From Kiritimatiellia bacterium (lineage in GTDB: Bacteria > Verrucomicrobiota > Kiritimatiellia > UBA8416), in the NCBI GenBank assembly GCA_007126175.1, contig SLBU01000197.1, positions 1 to 6,203 of the forward strand: 6,203 nt of DNA. Reading direction: 5' to 3'. Within the stretch, counting starts at the first letter, position 1. Every line of letters begins with the position of its first letter. Shown here in pieces: positions 1-5,426 of this stretch. The translations under genes and the position numbers were made by a program. The notes under the pieces were generated by a model. That model did no database searches. It worked only from the letters and a program-made list of their open reading frames with translations, and was not told the DNA's origin.

Positions 1-54
1 ACAACCGCACCATTTAAACACACATTCTCGCGACCCGTTAGTTCGTGCTCGCAG

Positions 55-75
55 GGGGACAGACAGATTATCGCC
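55..75 (+). repeat. GGGGACAGAC-type repeat, copy 1
   Basis: The sequence begins GGGGACAGACAGATTATC and continues GCC. It differs from the copy at 1314-1334 by one base (G instead of C at the 12th position). It lies upstream of the transposase in the same orientation. No stable hairpin was seen directly at this copy. Confidence 0.75.
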
Positions 76-151
76 TCTCTCTTTGTTTCCTGTGCTTCCC
101 GACTCTCATGAGGTCGGGATGGCTATCCCCAATCCCATTATCCCCATCCCC

Positions 152-172
152 ACTGGGGACAGACACATTATC
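152..172 (+). repeat. GGGGACAGAC-type repeat, copy 2
   Basis: These 21 bases (ACT followed by GGGGACAGACACATTATC) are identical to 1311-1331. The copy is preceded by C runs, and TCCCCA (147-152) is complementary to TGGGGA (154-159), giving a tight palindrome centred on base 153. Copies 1 and 3 lack this palindrome. Confidence 0.8.
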
Positions 173-253
173 AAATTTTTTATTGGAAATCCTGCGACCT
201 CGTTTCTTCCTGTATTAGATGCGAGTACCATTGGCAAACTGACATCACTAACC

Positions 254-259
254 GGGAGG
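254..259 (+). promoter_or_regulatory. Ribosome binding site of the RAYT gene
   Basis: GGGAGG lies 6 nt before the ATG at 266. It decides the start: the frame is open back to 83, but that upstream part translates repeat DNA and shows no family similarity, whereas the protein from 266 begins with the usual RAYT N-terminus (MRKSRLKLADTGYYHCMSRI). Confidence 0.75.
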
Positions 260-265
260 CATTAC

Positions 266-1276
266 ATGCGCAAGAGCAGACTGAAACTGGCAGACACGGG
301 TTATTATCATTGCATGTCTCGCATTATCGAGCAGCGCTTTATCATGGGTGATCGCGAAAAAGAGTATTTTGTGCAGCTCATGCGCAAGCTGGCAGAATTC
401 AGCGGTCTGCGCATTCTCACTTACTGTGTGTTGTCGAATCATTTTCATATCCTGATCCAGGAACCACATTCACGGAAGGTATCAGATCGTCTTTTATTGC
501 AGAGGCTACGAGCGATTTACCCTGAGCAGAAAGTAGCCGCAGTTGCACAGCAACTAGCCGCATTACGACAGGAGAATGAACACGAGGCAGCGGAGCAATT
601 CAAGGCCACTTATACCTACCGCATGCACGACATTTCCGAATATTTCAAGGCTCTCAAGCAGGGATTCTCACAATGGTACAACAAGCGTAACAATCGCAGG
701 GGGCCTTTGTGGGACCAGCGTTTCAAGAGTTGCCTCGTGGAGGGATCCGGCAATGCATTGGCGACAATCGCGGCTTATATTGATCTCAACCCGATACGCG
801 CTGGCATCGCGACGGATCCATCACAGTACAGGCACTGTGGCTACGCGGAGGCAATTGCAGGCCGCGTAACGGCACGCGAGGGCATTCGCGCCATATGGCT
901 TGGTGTGGGTTCCGAGGCGTCCTGGGAACGTGTCAGTCGACAGTACAGGAAGCTTCTCTTTCTGCAAGGAGAGCGGCGAAACACACGAGCAGACCATAAA
1001 GCACGAATCGGTTTCTCGGCAGAGGCCGTGCAGGCTGTTCTGGATCAAGACGGTGCCCTATCGATGGAAGAGCTGCTTCGGTGCAGGGTTCGCTACTTTT
1101 CCGATGGTGTGGCAATCGGTAGCCGGACTTTCGTGGAGGATGTTTTTTGCGCGAGTCGCGAATGGTTTGGCGAACAACGCAAAGCCGGTGCCCGGGCTAT
1201 TCGGCACTCGAAAGGGATCGGACTCTTTTGTATGCGTGACTTGCGCGAGACCCCAGTAAGTCTATCGGCGGCCTGA
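266..1276 (+). CDS. REP-associated tyrosine transposase (RAYT, IS200-like Y1 family)
   Basis: The 336-residue protein is a single-strand DNA nicking/joining enzyme of the HUH superfamily. The N-terminal YYHCMSR strand (about 13-19) is typical of the Y1 transposase domain. The metal-binding HUH motif is in NHFHILIQ, with His59 and His61. The helix around 134-155 (FSQWYNKRNNRRGPLWDQRFKS) should carry the nucleophile; Tyr138 is the candidate, but the family alignment leaves its exact register uncertain. It is followed by AAYIDLNPIRAGI (169-181), a RAYT/IS200-like signature. A C-terminal extension of about 130 residues (including YFSDGVAIGSRTF, and RDLRETPVSL near the end) matches my memory of the longer RAYT variant in PVC-type and related bacteria. 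The frame is intact to the TGA, so the enzyme may be functional. RAYTs are thought to process or spread their cognate repeats, which flank this gene. It converges on the ABC permease gene. Confidence 0.9.
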   Translation: MRKSRLKLADTGYYHCMSRIIEQRFIMGDREKEYFVQLMRKLAEFSGLRILTYCVLSNHFHILIQEPHSRKVSDRLLLQRLRAIYPEQKVAAVAQQLAALRQENEHEAAEQFKATYTYRMHDISEYFKALKQGFSQWYNKRNNRRGPLWDQRFKSCLVEGSGNALATIAAYIDLNPIRAGIATDPSQYRHCGYAEAIAGRVTAREGIRAIWLGVGSEASWERVSRQYRKLLFLQGERRNTRADHKARIGFSAEAVQAVLDQDGALSMEELLRCRVRYFSDGVAIGSRTFVEDVFCASREWFGEQRKAGARAIRHSKGIGLFCMRDLRETPVSLSAA

Positions 1277-1310
1277 ACCTTTCCTGCTGCCATCGCAAAG
1301 GTGATTGGGG

Positions 1311-1334
1311 ACTGGGGACAGACACATTATCGCC
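1311..1334 (+). repeat. GGGGACAGAC-type repeat, copy 3
   Basis: This copy lies 34 nt after the transposase stop codon, in the same orientation as the two upstream copies. It combines the left extension of copy 2 (ACT before the core) with the right extension of copy 1 (GCC after ATTATC), so it is the fullest version in the window. Just upstream, ATTGGGGA (1304-1311) is the reverse complement of TCCCCAAT at 126-133, a small inverted match across the unit. Confidence 0.8.
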
Positions 1335-1443
1335 TGAATCCTCCCGAACTCTATTTCGGCCTACGAGAACGGCGTCCAAAGGAAAGCTAAACAATGAAGT
1401 TACAGTCTAGGTTTTTGCTTAAATATTCAAACCGTTTTGCCAT

Positions 1444-1462
1444 AACCTGCAACCTGCAACCT
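1444..1462. repeat. 7-bp microsatellite AACCTGC, about 2.7 copies
   Basis: AACCTGC occurs at 1444-1450 and 1451-1457, followed by a partial AACCT at 1458-1462. The array abuts the permease stop codon (1462-1464) on the minus strand. The rest of the 185-bp spacer 1277-1461 holds only repeat copy 3; no gene or convincing terminator was seen there. Confidence 0.65.
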
Positions 1463-2319
1463 CATACCGTGTCGATGAAGGTCCGCTCGGTCCGACTGAA
1501 CATCAGCACACCACTTACCAGCAACAGTATCGTCCCCAAAGCACTGTACAACATGTACTCGGGATTGACCGTCCCCGCCCCCAATAATGCATACCGGGTC
1601 GCTTCGGTAATCCCGGTCATCGGATTAATGGAAACCGCCCAACGCCAGCGAGCAGGAACTTCCGACAGGGGATAGATCACTGGGGTGACATACATCCACA
1701 AATGTACGATGGTTCCTAACACTTGCTTCAGATCGCGGTATTTAGCCGTAAGCGACGTCATCCACAGGCCAACCCCCAAGCCTAACGCTGCAGTCTGCAA
1801 CACAAAAAGGGGCAACAGCAAAACCCAGGCGGTTATCCGGAATGTGCCACCGGCAGCCGTGAAATATTGAAAATAGAGCCAGAACCCGGCAAAGGAAAAC
1901 AGCTTGAGCGCAACGCCGATCAGATTCGATGTCACCACGGCTAACGGAACGATGAGCCTGGGAAAGTATACCTTCCCGAACAGCCGCGCATTGGCAACAA
2001 AGACCGTGGAAGTACCAGACACGCATTGCGAAAAATAATTCCAAAGCACCATACCTGCCATGTAAAACAGCATCTGAGGCAGATTGTCGGTTGATATCTT
2101 TGCGATGCGCCCAAAAACAATGGTGAATGTGCCTGCCGTCATCAACGGCTGGAACATGTACCAGATCGGACCCAATACGGTCTGTTTATATTTGGCCACA
2201 AAATCGCGCCGCACCATCAAAAACCACAAATCACGATAATGAAGCAAATCCCGCCACGGCAACCGAAACCAGCTCCGGTTCGGCTCGATCACCACACAGT
2301 AATCAGATTCAATTTCCAT
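1462..2319 (-). CDS. ABC-2 type transporter permease, polysaccharide/O-antigen exporter (Wzm/TagG family)
   Basis: The 285-residue inner-membrane protein is the channel subunit of an exporter that moves lipid-linked polysaccharide across the inner membrane, powered by a separate ATPase (Wzt). The N-terminal amphipathic segment LLHYRDLWFLMVRRDFVAKY (25-44) and the following KQTVLGPIWYMFQP (45-58) are strongly family-typical. So are NARLFGKVYFPRLIVPL (110-126), TAKYRDLKQV (191-200), TPVIYPLSEVP (212-222) and NPMTGITEATRYALLG (232-247). About six membrane segments are visible (near 50-70, 83-105, 125-150, 160-185, 203-220 and 255-275), the usual number. Length and C-terminus (ending RTERTFIDTV) look complete. 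The start at 2319 is fixed by an in-frame TGA two codons upstream; the Shine-Dalgarno sequence is weak. The ATPase gene that usually follows is absent here, and the convergent RAYT unit occupies that position. The exported glycan cannot be told from the permease. Confidence 0.9.
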   Translation of the reverse strand: MEIESDYCVVIEPNRSWFRLPWRDLLHYRDLWFLMVRRDFVAKYKQTVLGPIWYMFQPLMTAGTFTIVFGRIAKISTDNLPQMLFYMAGMVLWNYFSQCVSGTSTVFVANARLFGKVYFPRLIVPLAVVTSNLIGVALKLFSFAGFWLYFQYFTAAGGTFRITAWVLLLPLFVLQTAALGLGVGLWMTSLTAKYRDLKQVLGTIVHLWMYVTPVIYPLSEVPARWRWAVSINPMTGITEATRYALLGAGTVNPEYMLYSALGTILLLVSGVLMFSRTERTFIDTV

Positions 2320-2329
2320 ATGTCACCAC

Positions 2330-2335
2330 ATTATA
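2330..2335 (-). promoter_or_regulatory. Candidate -10 box of the ABC permease gene
   Basis: On the minus strand a perfect TATAAT lies 10 nt before the ATG at 2319. No TTGACA-like -35 stands at 16-18 nt; the spacer is T-rich instead. If used, the transcript would be leaderless or nearly so, which would fit the weak ribosome binding site. The AT richness of the stretch makes a chance match possible. Confidence 0.35.
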
Positions 2336-2355
2336 CAAAAAAAACATCCACCATT

Positions 2356-2374
2356 CCGACCTCTTGAGAGTCGG
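2356..2374. repeat. Small hairpin upstream of the ABC permease
   Basis: CCGA (2356-2359) pairs with TCGG (2371-2374) and CTCT (2361-2364) with AGAG (2367-2370), with one bulged C at 2360. On the minus strand a run of eight T (2337-2344) follows after 11 nt, too far for a standard intrinsic terminator. Function is unknown. Confidence 0.4.
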
Positions 2375-2378
2375 CAAA

Positions 2379-2427
2379 CACATAGCGCACAAAGAAGAAC
2401 CATCTCCCAATCTCTGTGTTTTTTGTG
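2379..2427. repeat. CACAAAG/CTCTGTG imperfect inverted repeat
   Basis: The left arm (2379-2394, ending CACAAAG) and the reverse complement of the right arm (2412-2427, reading CACAAAAAACACAGAG) agree at 11 of 16 positions around a 17-nt centre. Purine-rich CACAAAG/CACAGAG repeats of this look are common intergenic elements in several environmental phyla, from my general knowledge. It lies in the upstream region of the permease gene. Confidence 0.5.
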
Positions 2428-2583
2428 GGTAAAACCAGCGGATTCTCCACTTTTTGGCGCGCTCGCGCACCGTCGATTATGCACCCTGCATCGCCGACCG
2501 CCCCTCAATATTCAATTCATATTGAACATATTAACAGCAATGACCAACCCTGCCAATAAAAAACAATCAGTGGAAAAAAGGAA

Positions 2584-2653
2584 CAGAAATGGGGACAGAC
2601 TATATGTGAGATCCAAAGCAGAAATGGGGACAGACTATATGTGAGATCCAAAG
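2584..2653 (+). repeat. Perfect 35-bp tandem direct repeat with GGGGACAGAC core
   Basis: Two head-to-tail copies, 2584-2618 and 2619-2653, are identical over all 35 positions. Each reads CAGAAAT, then GGGGACAGAC, then a tail of TATATGTGAGATCCAAAG. The 10-bp core (11 bp with the preceding T) is that of the repeats around the RAYT gene, but the tail differs. Perfect identity suggests recent duplication. Confidence 0.85.
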
Positions 2654-2703
2654 TGGCCTATCAGGGACTCCGAATTCCCCCGAAAATCTCGCGAGCACAG
2701 GTT

Positions 2704-2713
2704 GTGTGTCCCC
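2704..2713 (-). repeat. Inverted near-copy of the GGGGACAGAC core
   Basis: GTGTGTCCCC is the reverse complement of GGGGACACAC, one mismatch from the core. It faces the tandem pair at 2584-2653. A 10-base match with one mismatch could be chance. Confidence 0.35.
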
Positions 2714-2752
2714 TTCCCCTCAATAAATAAAGGGTGTTTTGCTTCGGAAACG

Positions 2753-2829
2753 TGGTCGGGGCGGCGAGATTCGAACTCGCGACCTTTTGAACCCCATTCA
2801 AACGCGCTACCAGGCTGCGCTACGCCCCG
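2753..2829 (-). tRNA. tRNA-Pro, anticodon GGG
   Basis: The minus strand folds into a full 77-nt cloverleaf with encoded CCA. Acceptor stem CGGGGCG pairs perfectly with CGCCCCG, followed by ACCA. The D stem is GCGC/GCGC around AGCCTGGTA. The anticodon stem TTTGA/TCAAA closes the 7-nt loop ATGGGGT, with U33 followed by anticodon GGG and G37 (the G37 usual in tRNA-Pro). The T arm is GCGAG/CTCGC with loop TTCGAAT. It decodes CCC and probably CCU. No other tRNA is adjacent, so it appears to be transcribed alone. Confidence 0.97.
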
Positions 2830-2853
2830 CCGACCAGTTGATTCAGACTTTCA

Positions 2854-2882
2854 AAGGTATCATGTCGATACCCCGCGGTCAA
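2854..2882 (-). promoter_or_regulatory. Candidate promoter of tRNA-Pro
   Basis: On the minus strand a TTGACC -35 (2877-2882) and a TACCTT -10 (2854-2859) are separated by exactly 17 nt, and the -10 is preceded by TGA, an extended -10 feature. Transcription would begin near 2847, leaving a leader of about 18 nt before the mature 5' end. The -10 hexamer itself matches consensus at only three positions. Confidence 0.45.
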
Positions 2883-3024
2883 GCATCGGAAAATGGATGT
2901 TTGGGTTTGGTTTGTGTGGGTACCATTTCCCCATCATTCTCTTGTGTGGGCGTCCGCCCTGCGCATTCGCGAAAACGGGATTATCCTTGTATGCATTTTC
3001 CAAGGCGTCTAGCTTTATGCGCGT

Positions 3025-3029
3025 AAGGA
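3025..3029 (+). promoter_or_regulatory. Ribosome binding site of rlmN
   Basis: AAGGA lies 7 nt before the ATG at 3037, supporting that start. The spacer 2838-3036 otherwise holds the tRNA promoter candidate on the other strand, a 9-bp direct repeat TTGTGTGGG (2912-2920 and 2942-2950) and a small GGGCG/CGCCC hairpin (2948-2959). A weak rlmN promoter could be TTGTAT (2987-2992) and TAGCTT (3010-3015), 17 nt apart. Confidence 0.7.
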
Positions 3030-3036
3030 ATAAACG

Positions 3037-4071
3037 ATGGACACGTTATTTGGAAAAACTTTCGTTGCGCTACAGCAGATTACGCACGATCTCGGCTTGC
3101 CGGCTTTTGCCGCCAGGCAAATTGCGGATTGGCTCTACAAAAAGCAGGTCGACTCGATTGATAGCATGACCAACCTTTCGAAAGCGGCACGACAAAAGCT
3201 TTCCGAAGCCTATGAGTTGGGGATTACCGCCCCGACGAACGAGCAGGCGTCCAAAGACGGCACAAAGAAGTACCTATTTCCGGCGGGCTGCAACCGCTAC
3301 ATCGAAGCGGCCTATATCCCCGACCGCCAGCGCGCCACGCTCTGCGTCTCCTCGCAGGTCGGCTGCAAGATGGGGTGCCTTTTCTGCATGACCGGGAAAC
3401 AAGGATTCCAGTCCCAGCTCACTACCGGACAGATCGTGAATCAGATTCGAAGTCTCCCGGAACGCGAAAAGCTCACGAATATCGTGTATATGGGCATGGG
3501 TGAACCCTTCGATAATCTTGAAAACGTCATGCAGAGCCTGGAAATTTTGACGGCCGACTGGGGCTATGGCATGAGTCCGCGGCGTATCACGGTTTCCACG
3601 ATTGGTATCGTACCCGCCATGCGCCACTTTATCGAGAATTCGCAGTGCCATCTGGCCGTGAGCCTGCATACGCCTTTCCATGAGGAGCGCTTGAAACTGA
3701 TGCCCGTGGAAAATGTGTATCCCGCCGCCGACGTCCTGGACCTACTGCGCAGCTTCGATTTTGGTCGTCAGCGCCGCATCTCGTTCGAATACATTCTCTT
3801 CCGTGGTATTAACGATACCCCCCGCCACGTAAATGCGCTAGTGCGCATTCTCAATGGGCTGCGCTGCCGCATCAACCTGATCCGCTTTCACCCCATTCCC
3901 GATACGCCCTTGCAATGTTCAAGCGAGGATACCATTGCGGCATTTCGTGAGGGGCTGATGAAAAAAGGTATCCGCACCACGGTCCGTGCCTCGCGCGGAC
4001 AAGACATCTTCGCCGCCTGTGGACTGCTCTCCACCAAGGCCCTCGTAAAACAGCAAGCCCCCGACTTCTGA
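3037..4071 (+). CDS. rlmN: 23S rRNA (adenine-C2)-methyltransferase RlmN, radical SAM
   Basis: RlmN methylates C2 of A2503 in 23S rRNA, and in bacteria studied also A37 of some tRNAs, tuning decoding and the peptide exit tunnel. The cluster-binding motif CKMGCLFC gives Cys110, Cys114 and Cys117, followed by MTGKQGF. The two further conserved cysteines are Cys103 (in TLCVSSQVGC) and Cys328 (in DIFAACGLL), the methyl-carrying residue of the ping-pong mechanism. MGMGEP (152-157) is the SAM-binding GEP motif, and SLHTP (209-213) and RFHPIPDT (283-290) are family-typical. The N-terminal domain QIADWLYKK (28-36) is the RNA-recognition region. At 344 residues it has normal length for the non-proteobacterial branch. 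It is RlmN rather than the resistance enzyme Cfr, judging by overall motifs, though a tree would settle this. The antiporter gene follows after 29 nt, so they are likely co-transcribed. Confidence 0.95.
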   Translation: MDTLFGKTFVALQQITHDLGLPAFAARQIADWLYKKQVDSIDSMTNLSKAARQKLSEAYELGITAPTNEQASKDGTKKYLFPAGCNRYIEAAYIPDRQRATLCVSSQVGCKMGCLFCMTGKQGFQSQLTTGQIVNQIRSLPEREKLTNIVYMGMGEPFDNLENVMQSLEILTADWGYGMSPRRITVSTIGIVPAMRHFIENSQCHLAVSLHTPFHEERLKLMPVENVYPAADVLDLLRSFDFGRQRRISFEYILFRGINDTPRHVNALVRILNGLRCRINLIRFHPIPDTPLQCSSEDTIAAFREGLMKKGIRTTVRASRGQDIFAACGLLSTKALVKQQAPDF

Positions 4072-4087
4072 TTTATTTGCTTCCATC

Positions 4088-4094
4088 AAGAGGA
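4088..4094 (+). promoter_or_regulatory. Ribosome binding site of the antiporter gene
   Basis: AAGAGGA lies 6 nt before the ATG at 4101. This favours 4101 over the in-frame TTG at 4077, which has no such site and would place the Shine-Dalgarno inside the gene. Confidence 0.8.
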
Positions 4095-4100
4095 CAATCA

Positions 4101-5363
4101 ATGGCTGTAAGCATGGCTGAAATGATACTGCTGGGATTGCTGGCAGATTGGATCTTCCGCAAGTTGCGATTCCCGGGATTGATTGGCATGTTATTGCTTG
4201 GTGTTGTCTCAGGACCATTCGTGCTGAACTGGCTGGCACCCGATTTCCTGCGTATTTCGGACGACCTTCGGATGATGGCATTGATCGTGATCCTGTTGCG
4301 CGCTGGTTTCGAACTGAGCCGCGAAGCACTCTCACGGGTGGGCCTGCAGACGCTTCTGCTCTCCTGCATTCCCGGAATCCTCGAAGGGGCGGCGATTGCG
4401 ATGCTCGGCCCCCGCTTCCTGCCACTCACGCATCTGGAATCCGCCATGCTTGGCTTCATCCTTGCCGCCGTGTCGCCGGCTGTGGTGGTTCCTCTGATGA
4501 TCCGTTTTATCGAGGAGCACCGTGGAGCCAAGAAAGGGATTCCAACGATGATCCTCGGTGCGGCCTCCCTTGACGATGTTTTTGCCATTACCTTTTTTTC
4601 CATCTTCCTTGGCATTTACCGGGGTGAAGGGATGCATCCTGCACGAGCACTGATCGGCATCCCCATCTCGATTCTGCTTGCGATTGGTACTGGGCTACTA
4701 CTGGGCTGGCTGCTGTACCACTTGTTTGATCGCTTCAATCCCCGCGCCACCAAACGCACTTTGATCGTTGTGGGCGTATCCATCATGCTCGTACGTATTC
4801 AACAGTCGTTGGATGGAATCGTGCCCTTCGCCGCCCTTCTGGCAGTCATGGCACTCGGTTTTATCATCCTCGAAAAACACGAACATATGGCGCATGAGCT
4901 TTCCGCCAAACTCGGCAAAGTCTGGATTTTTGCCTCTATCCTGCTTTTCACGCTGGTTGGGGCCCAGGTGAATATACCCGTCGCCCGGGAAGCAGGATTG
5001 GCAGGACTCGGTTTGATCTGCTGCGGTCTTGCAGCCCGCAGTCTGGGCGTTCTGCTTTGCTTGCTTCGCAGCCCGCTGAACCGGCGCGAACGTTTGTTTA
5101 CCATGATTTCCTACTGGCCCAAGGCAACGGTCCAAGCCGCCATCGGGGCCGTCCCGCTGGCCACCATGACACAAATGGGCCGGGACACGGCCCCTGGCTC
5201 CATGATCCTTGCCGTAGCCGTGCTAAGCATCCTGTTTACCGCACCCCTGGGGGCATGGCTCATTAGCTGGCTCGGACCGAAACTGCTTACCGATGACGGC
5301 CCGGCGGAACATGCGGCATTAGATGCTCTCATCGAGAGCGAAGGCGATACTCCTCATCCCTAG
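4101..5363 (+). CDS. Cation:proton antiporter, CPA (Na+/H+ exchanger) family
   Basis: The 420-residue inner-membrane protein should exchange Na+ or K+ for protons across the cytoplasmic membrane. It is almost entirely hydrophobic, with roughly 12-13 membrane helices from the N-terminus to about 392, then a short polar tail of about 28 residues. LRFPGLIGMLLLGVVSGP (22-39) is the usual first-repeat helix with its Gly pattern. LRAGFEL (66-72), AAVSPAVVVP (122-131), and AASLDDVFAIT (154-164) with Asp158-Asp159 are core motifs; the double Asp is typical of electrogenic CPA2-type carriers. WPKATVQAAIG (339-349) supplies the Lys found near the ion site in that group. No TrkA-N/RCK regulatory domain follows, so it is not a full KefB/KefC. 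The ion specificity cannot be read from the sequence. A second ATG at 4113 is possible but worse placed. It sits 29 nt after rlmN, probably in one operon. Confidence 0.88.
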   Translation: MAVSMAEMILLGLLADWIFRKLRFPGLIGMLLLGVVSGPFVLNWLAPDFLRISDDLRMMALIVILLRAGFELSREALSRVGLQTLLLSCIPGILEGAAIAMLGPRFLPLTHLESAMLGFILAAVSPAVVVPLMIRFIEEHRGAKKGIPTMILGAASLDDVFAITFFSIFLGIYRGEGMHPARALIGIPISILLAIGTGLLLGWLLYHLFDRFNPRATKRTLIVVGVSIMLVRIQQSLDGIVPFAALLAVMALGFIILEKHEHMAHELSAKLGKVWIFASILLFTLVGAQVNIPVAREAGLAGLGLICCGLAARSLGVLLCLLRSPLNRRERLFTMISYWPKATVQAAIGAVPLATMTQMGRDTAPGSMILAVAVLSILFTAPLGAWLISWLGPKLLTDDGPAEHAALDALIESEGDTPHP

Positions 5364-5370
5364 CCCCTAT

Positions 5371-5423
5371 GTTGTCATCCGATAGACCTCTTTGCGCACA
5401 TAGAGGACTGATAACAGGACAAC
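5371..5423. terminator. Possible bidirectional terminator/hairpin between convergent genes
   Basis: Nested complementary segments lie between the two stop codons: GTTGTC (5371-5376) with GACAAC (5418-5423), ATC (5377-5379) with GAT (5410-5412), and CCTCT (5387-5391) with AGAGG (5402-5406) around TTGCGCACAT. The position in a 63-nt convergent spacer suggests termination for both strands. There is no T run, and the stem has internal loops, so this is only a candidate. Confidence 0.35.
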
Positions 5424-5426
5424 GCG

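Larger units (their letters stand above)
55..1334 (+). mobile_element. Putative RAYT unit (transposase plus flanking direct repeats)
   Basis: One Y1 transposase gene lies between direct repeats of a GGGGACAGACA-type sequence. The outer copies (55-75 and 1314-1334) match at 20 of 21 positions. An internal copy (152-172) is identical over 21 bp to 1311-1331. RAYTs are known as single-copy domesticated transposases that sit among their cognate repeats, and this arrangement fits that pattern. No classical inverted terminal repeats or target-site duplications were seen, as expected for HUH enzymes. The boundaries given are simply the outermost repeat copies; the real mobile boundary, if there is one, is unknown. 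Confidence 0.5.
2320..2752. other. 433-bp gene-free, repeat-rich intergenic region
   Basis: No coding sequence in this stretch has protein-like composition. Besides the elements listed separately, it contains an AT-rich double palindrome: TCAATAT (2505-2511) pairs with ATATTGA (2519-2525), and TTCAAT (2511-2516) pairs with ATTGAA (2521-2526). There is also a CTCGCGAG palindrome (2688-2695). The stretch 2654-2703 shows nothing further that I can identify. Since the permease and the tRNA are both on the minus strand, the region lies upstream of the permease and downstream of the tRNA. Confidence 0.6.

Noticed and set aside
45..52. GTGCTCGC matching GCGAGCAC at 2691-2698 as a long-range inverted repeat
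   Set aside because: The match is only 8 bp, and its order relative to the nearby GGGGACA motif is not conserved; probably chance.
1394..1675. 93-residue plus-strand open frame with a purine-rich site upstream
   Set aside because: Most of it lies antisense to the well-supported ABC permease and shows no recognisable motif.
2423..2644. 73-residue plus-strand open frame ending in the 35-bp repeats
   Set aside because: Composition is not protein-like, its end is formed by translated repeat units, and no good ribosome binding site precedes it.
2584..2653. Start of a CRISPR array
   Set aside because: There are only two units, directly abutting with no spacer between them, and no cas genes in the window.
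2653..2760. Integrase attachment site at the tRNA-Pro 3' end
   Set aside because: No duplicate of the tRNA 3' end was found elsewhere in the window and no integrase gene is present.
2739..3026. 95-residue plus-strand open frame with GGEIRTRDLLNPIQTRYQAALRP
   Set aside because: This is another frame across the same tRNA-Pro gene, again a classic spurious protein, with no continuation of protein-like sequence afterwards.
2702..3169. 155-residue plus-strand open frame containing GRRDSNSRPFEPHSNALPGCATPR
   Set aside because: This is the well-known false translation of the strand opposite a tRNA gene; it overlaps tRNA-Pro and runs into rlmN.
4073..4615. 180-residue minus-strand open frame
   Set aside because: It is antisense to the antiporter; its Arg/Ser-rich composition is typical of a shadow frame.
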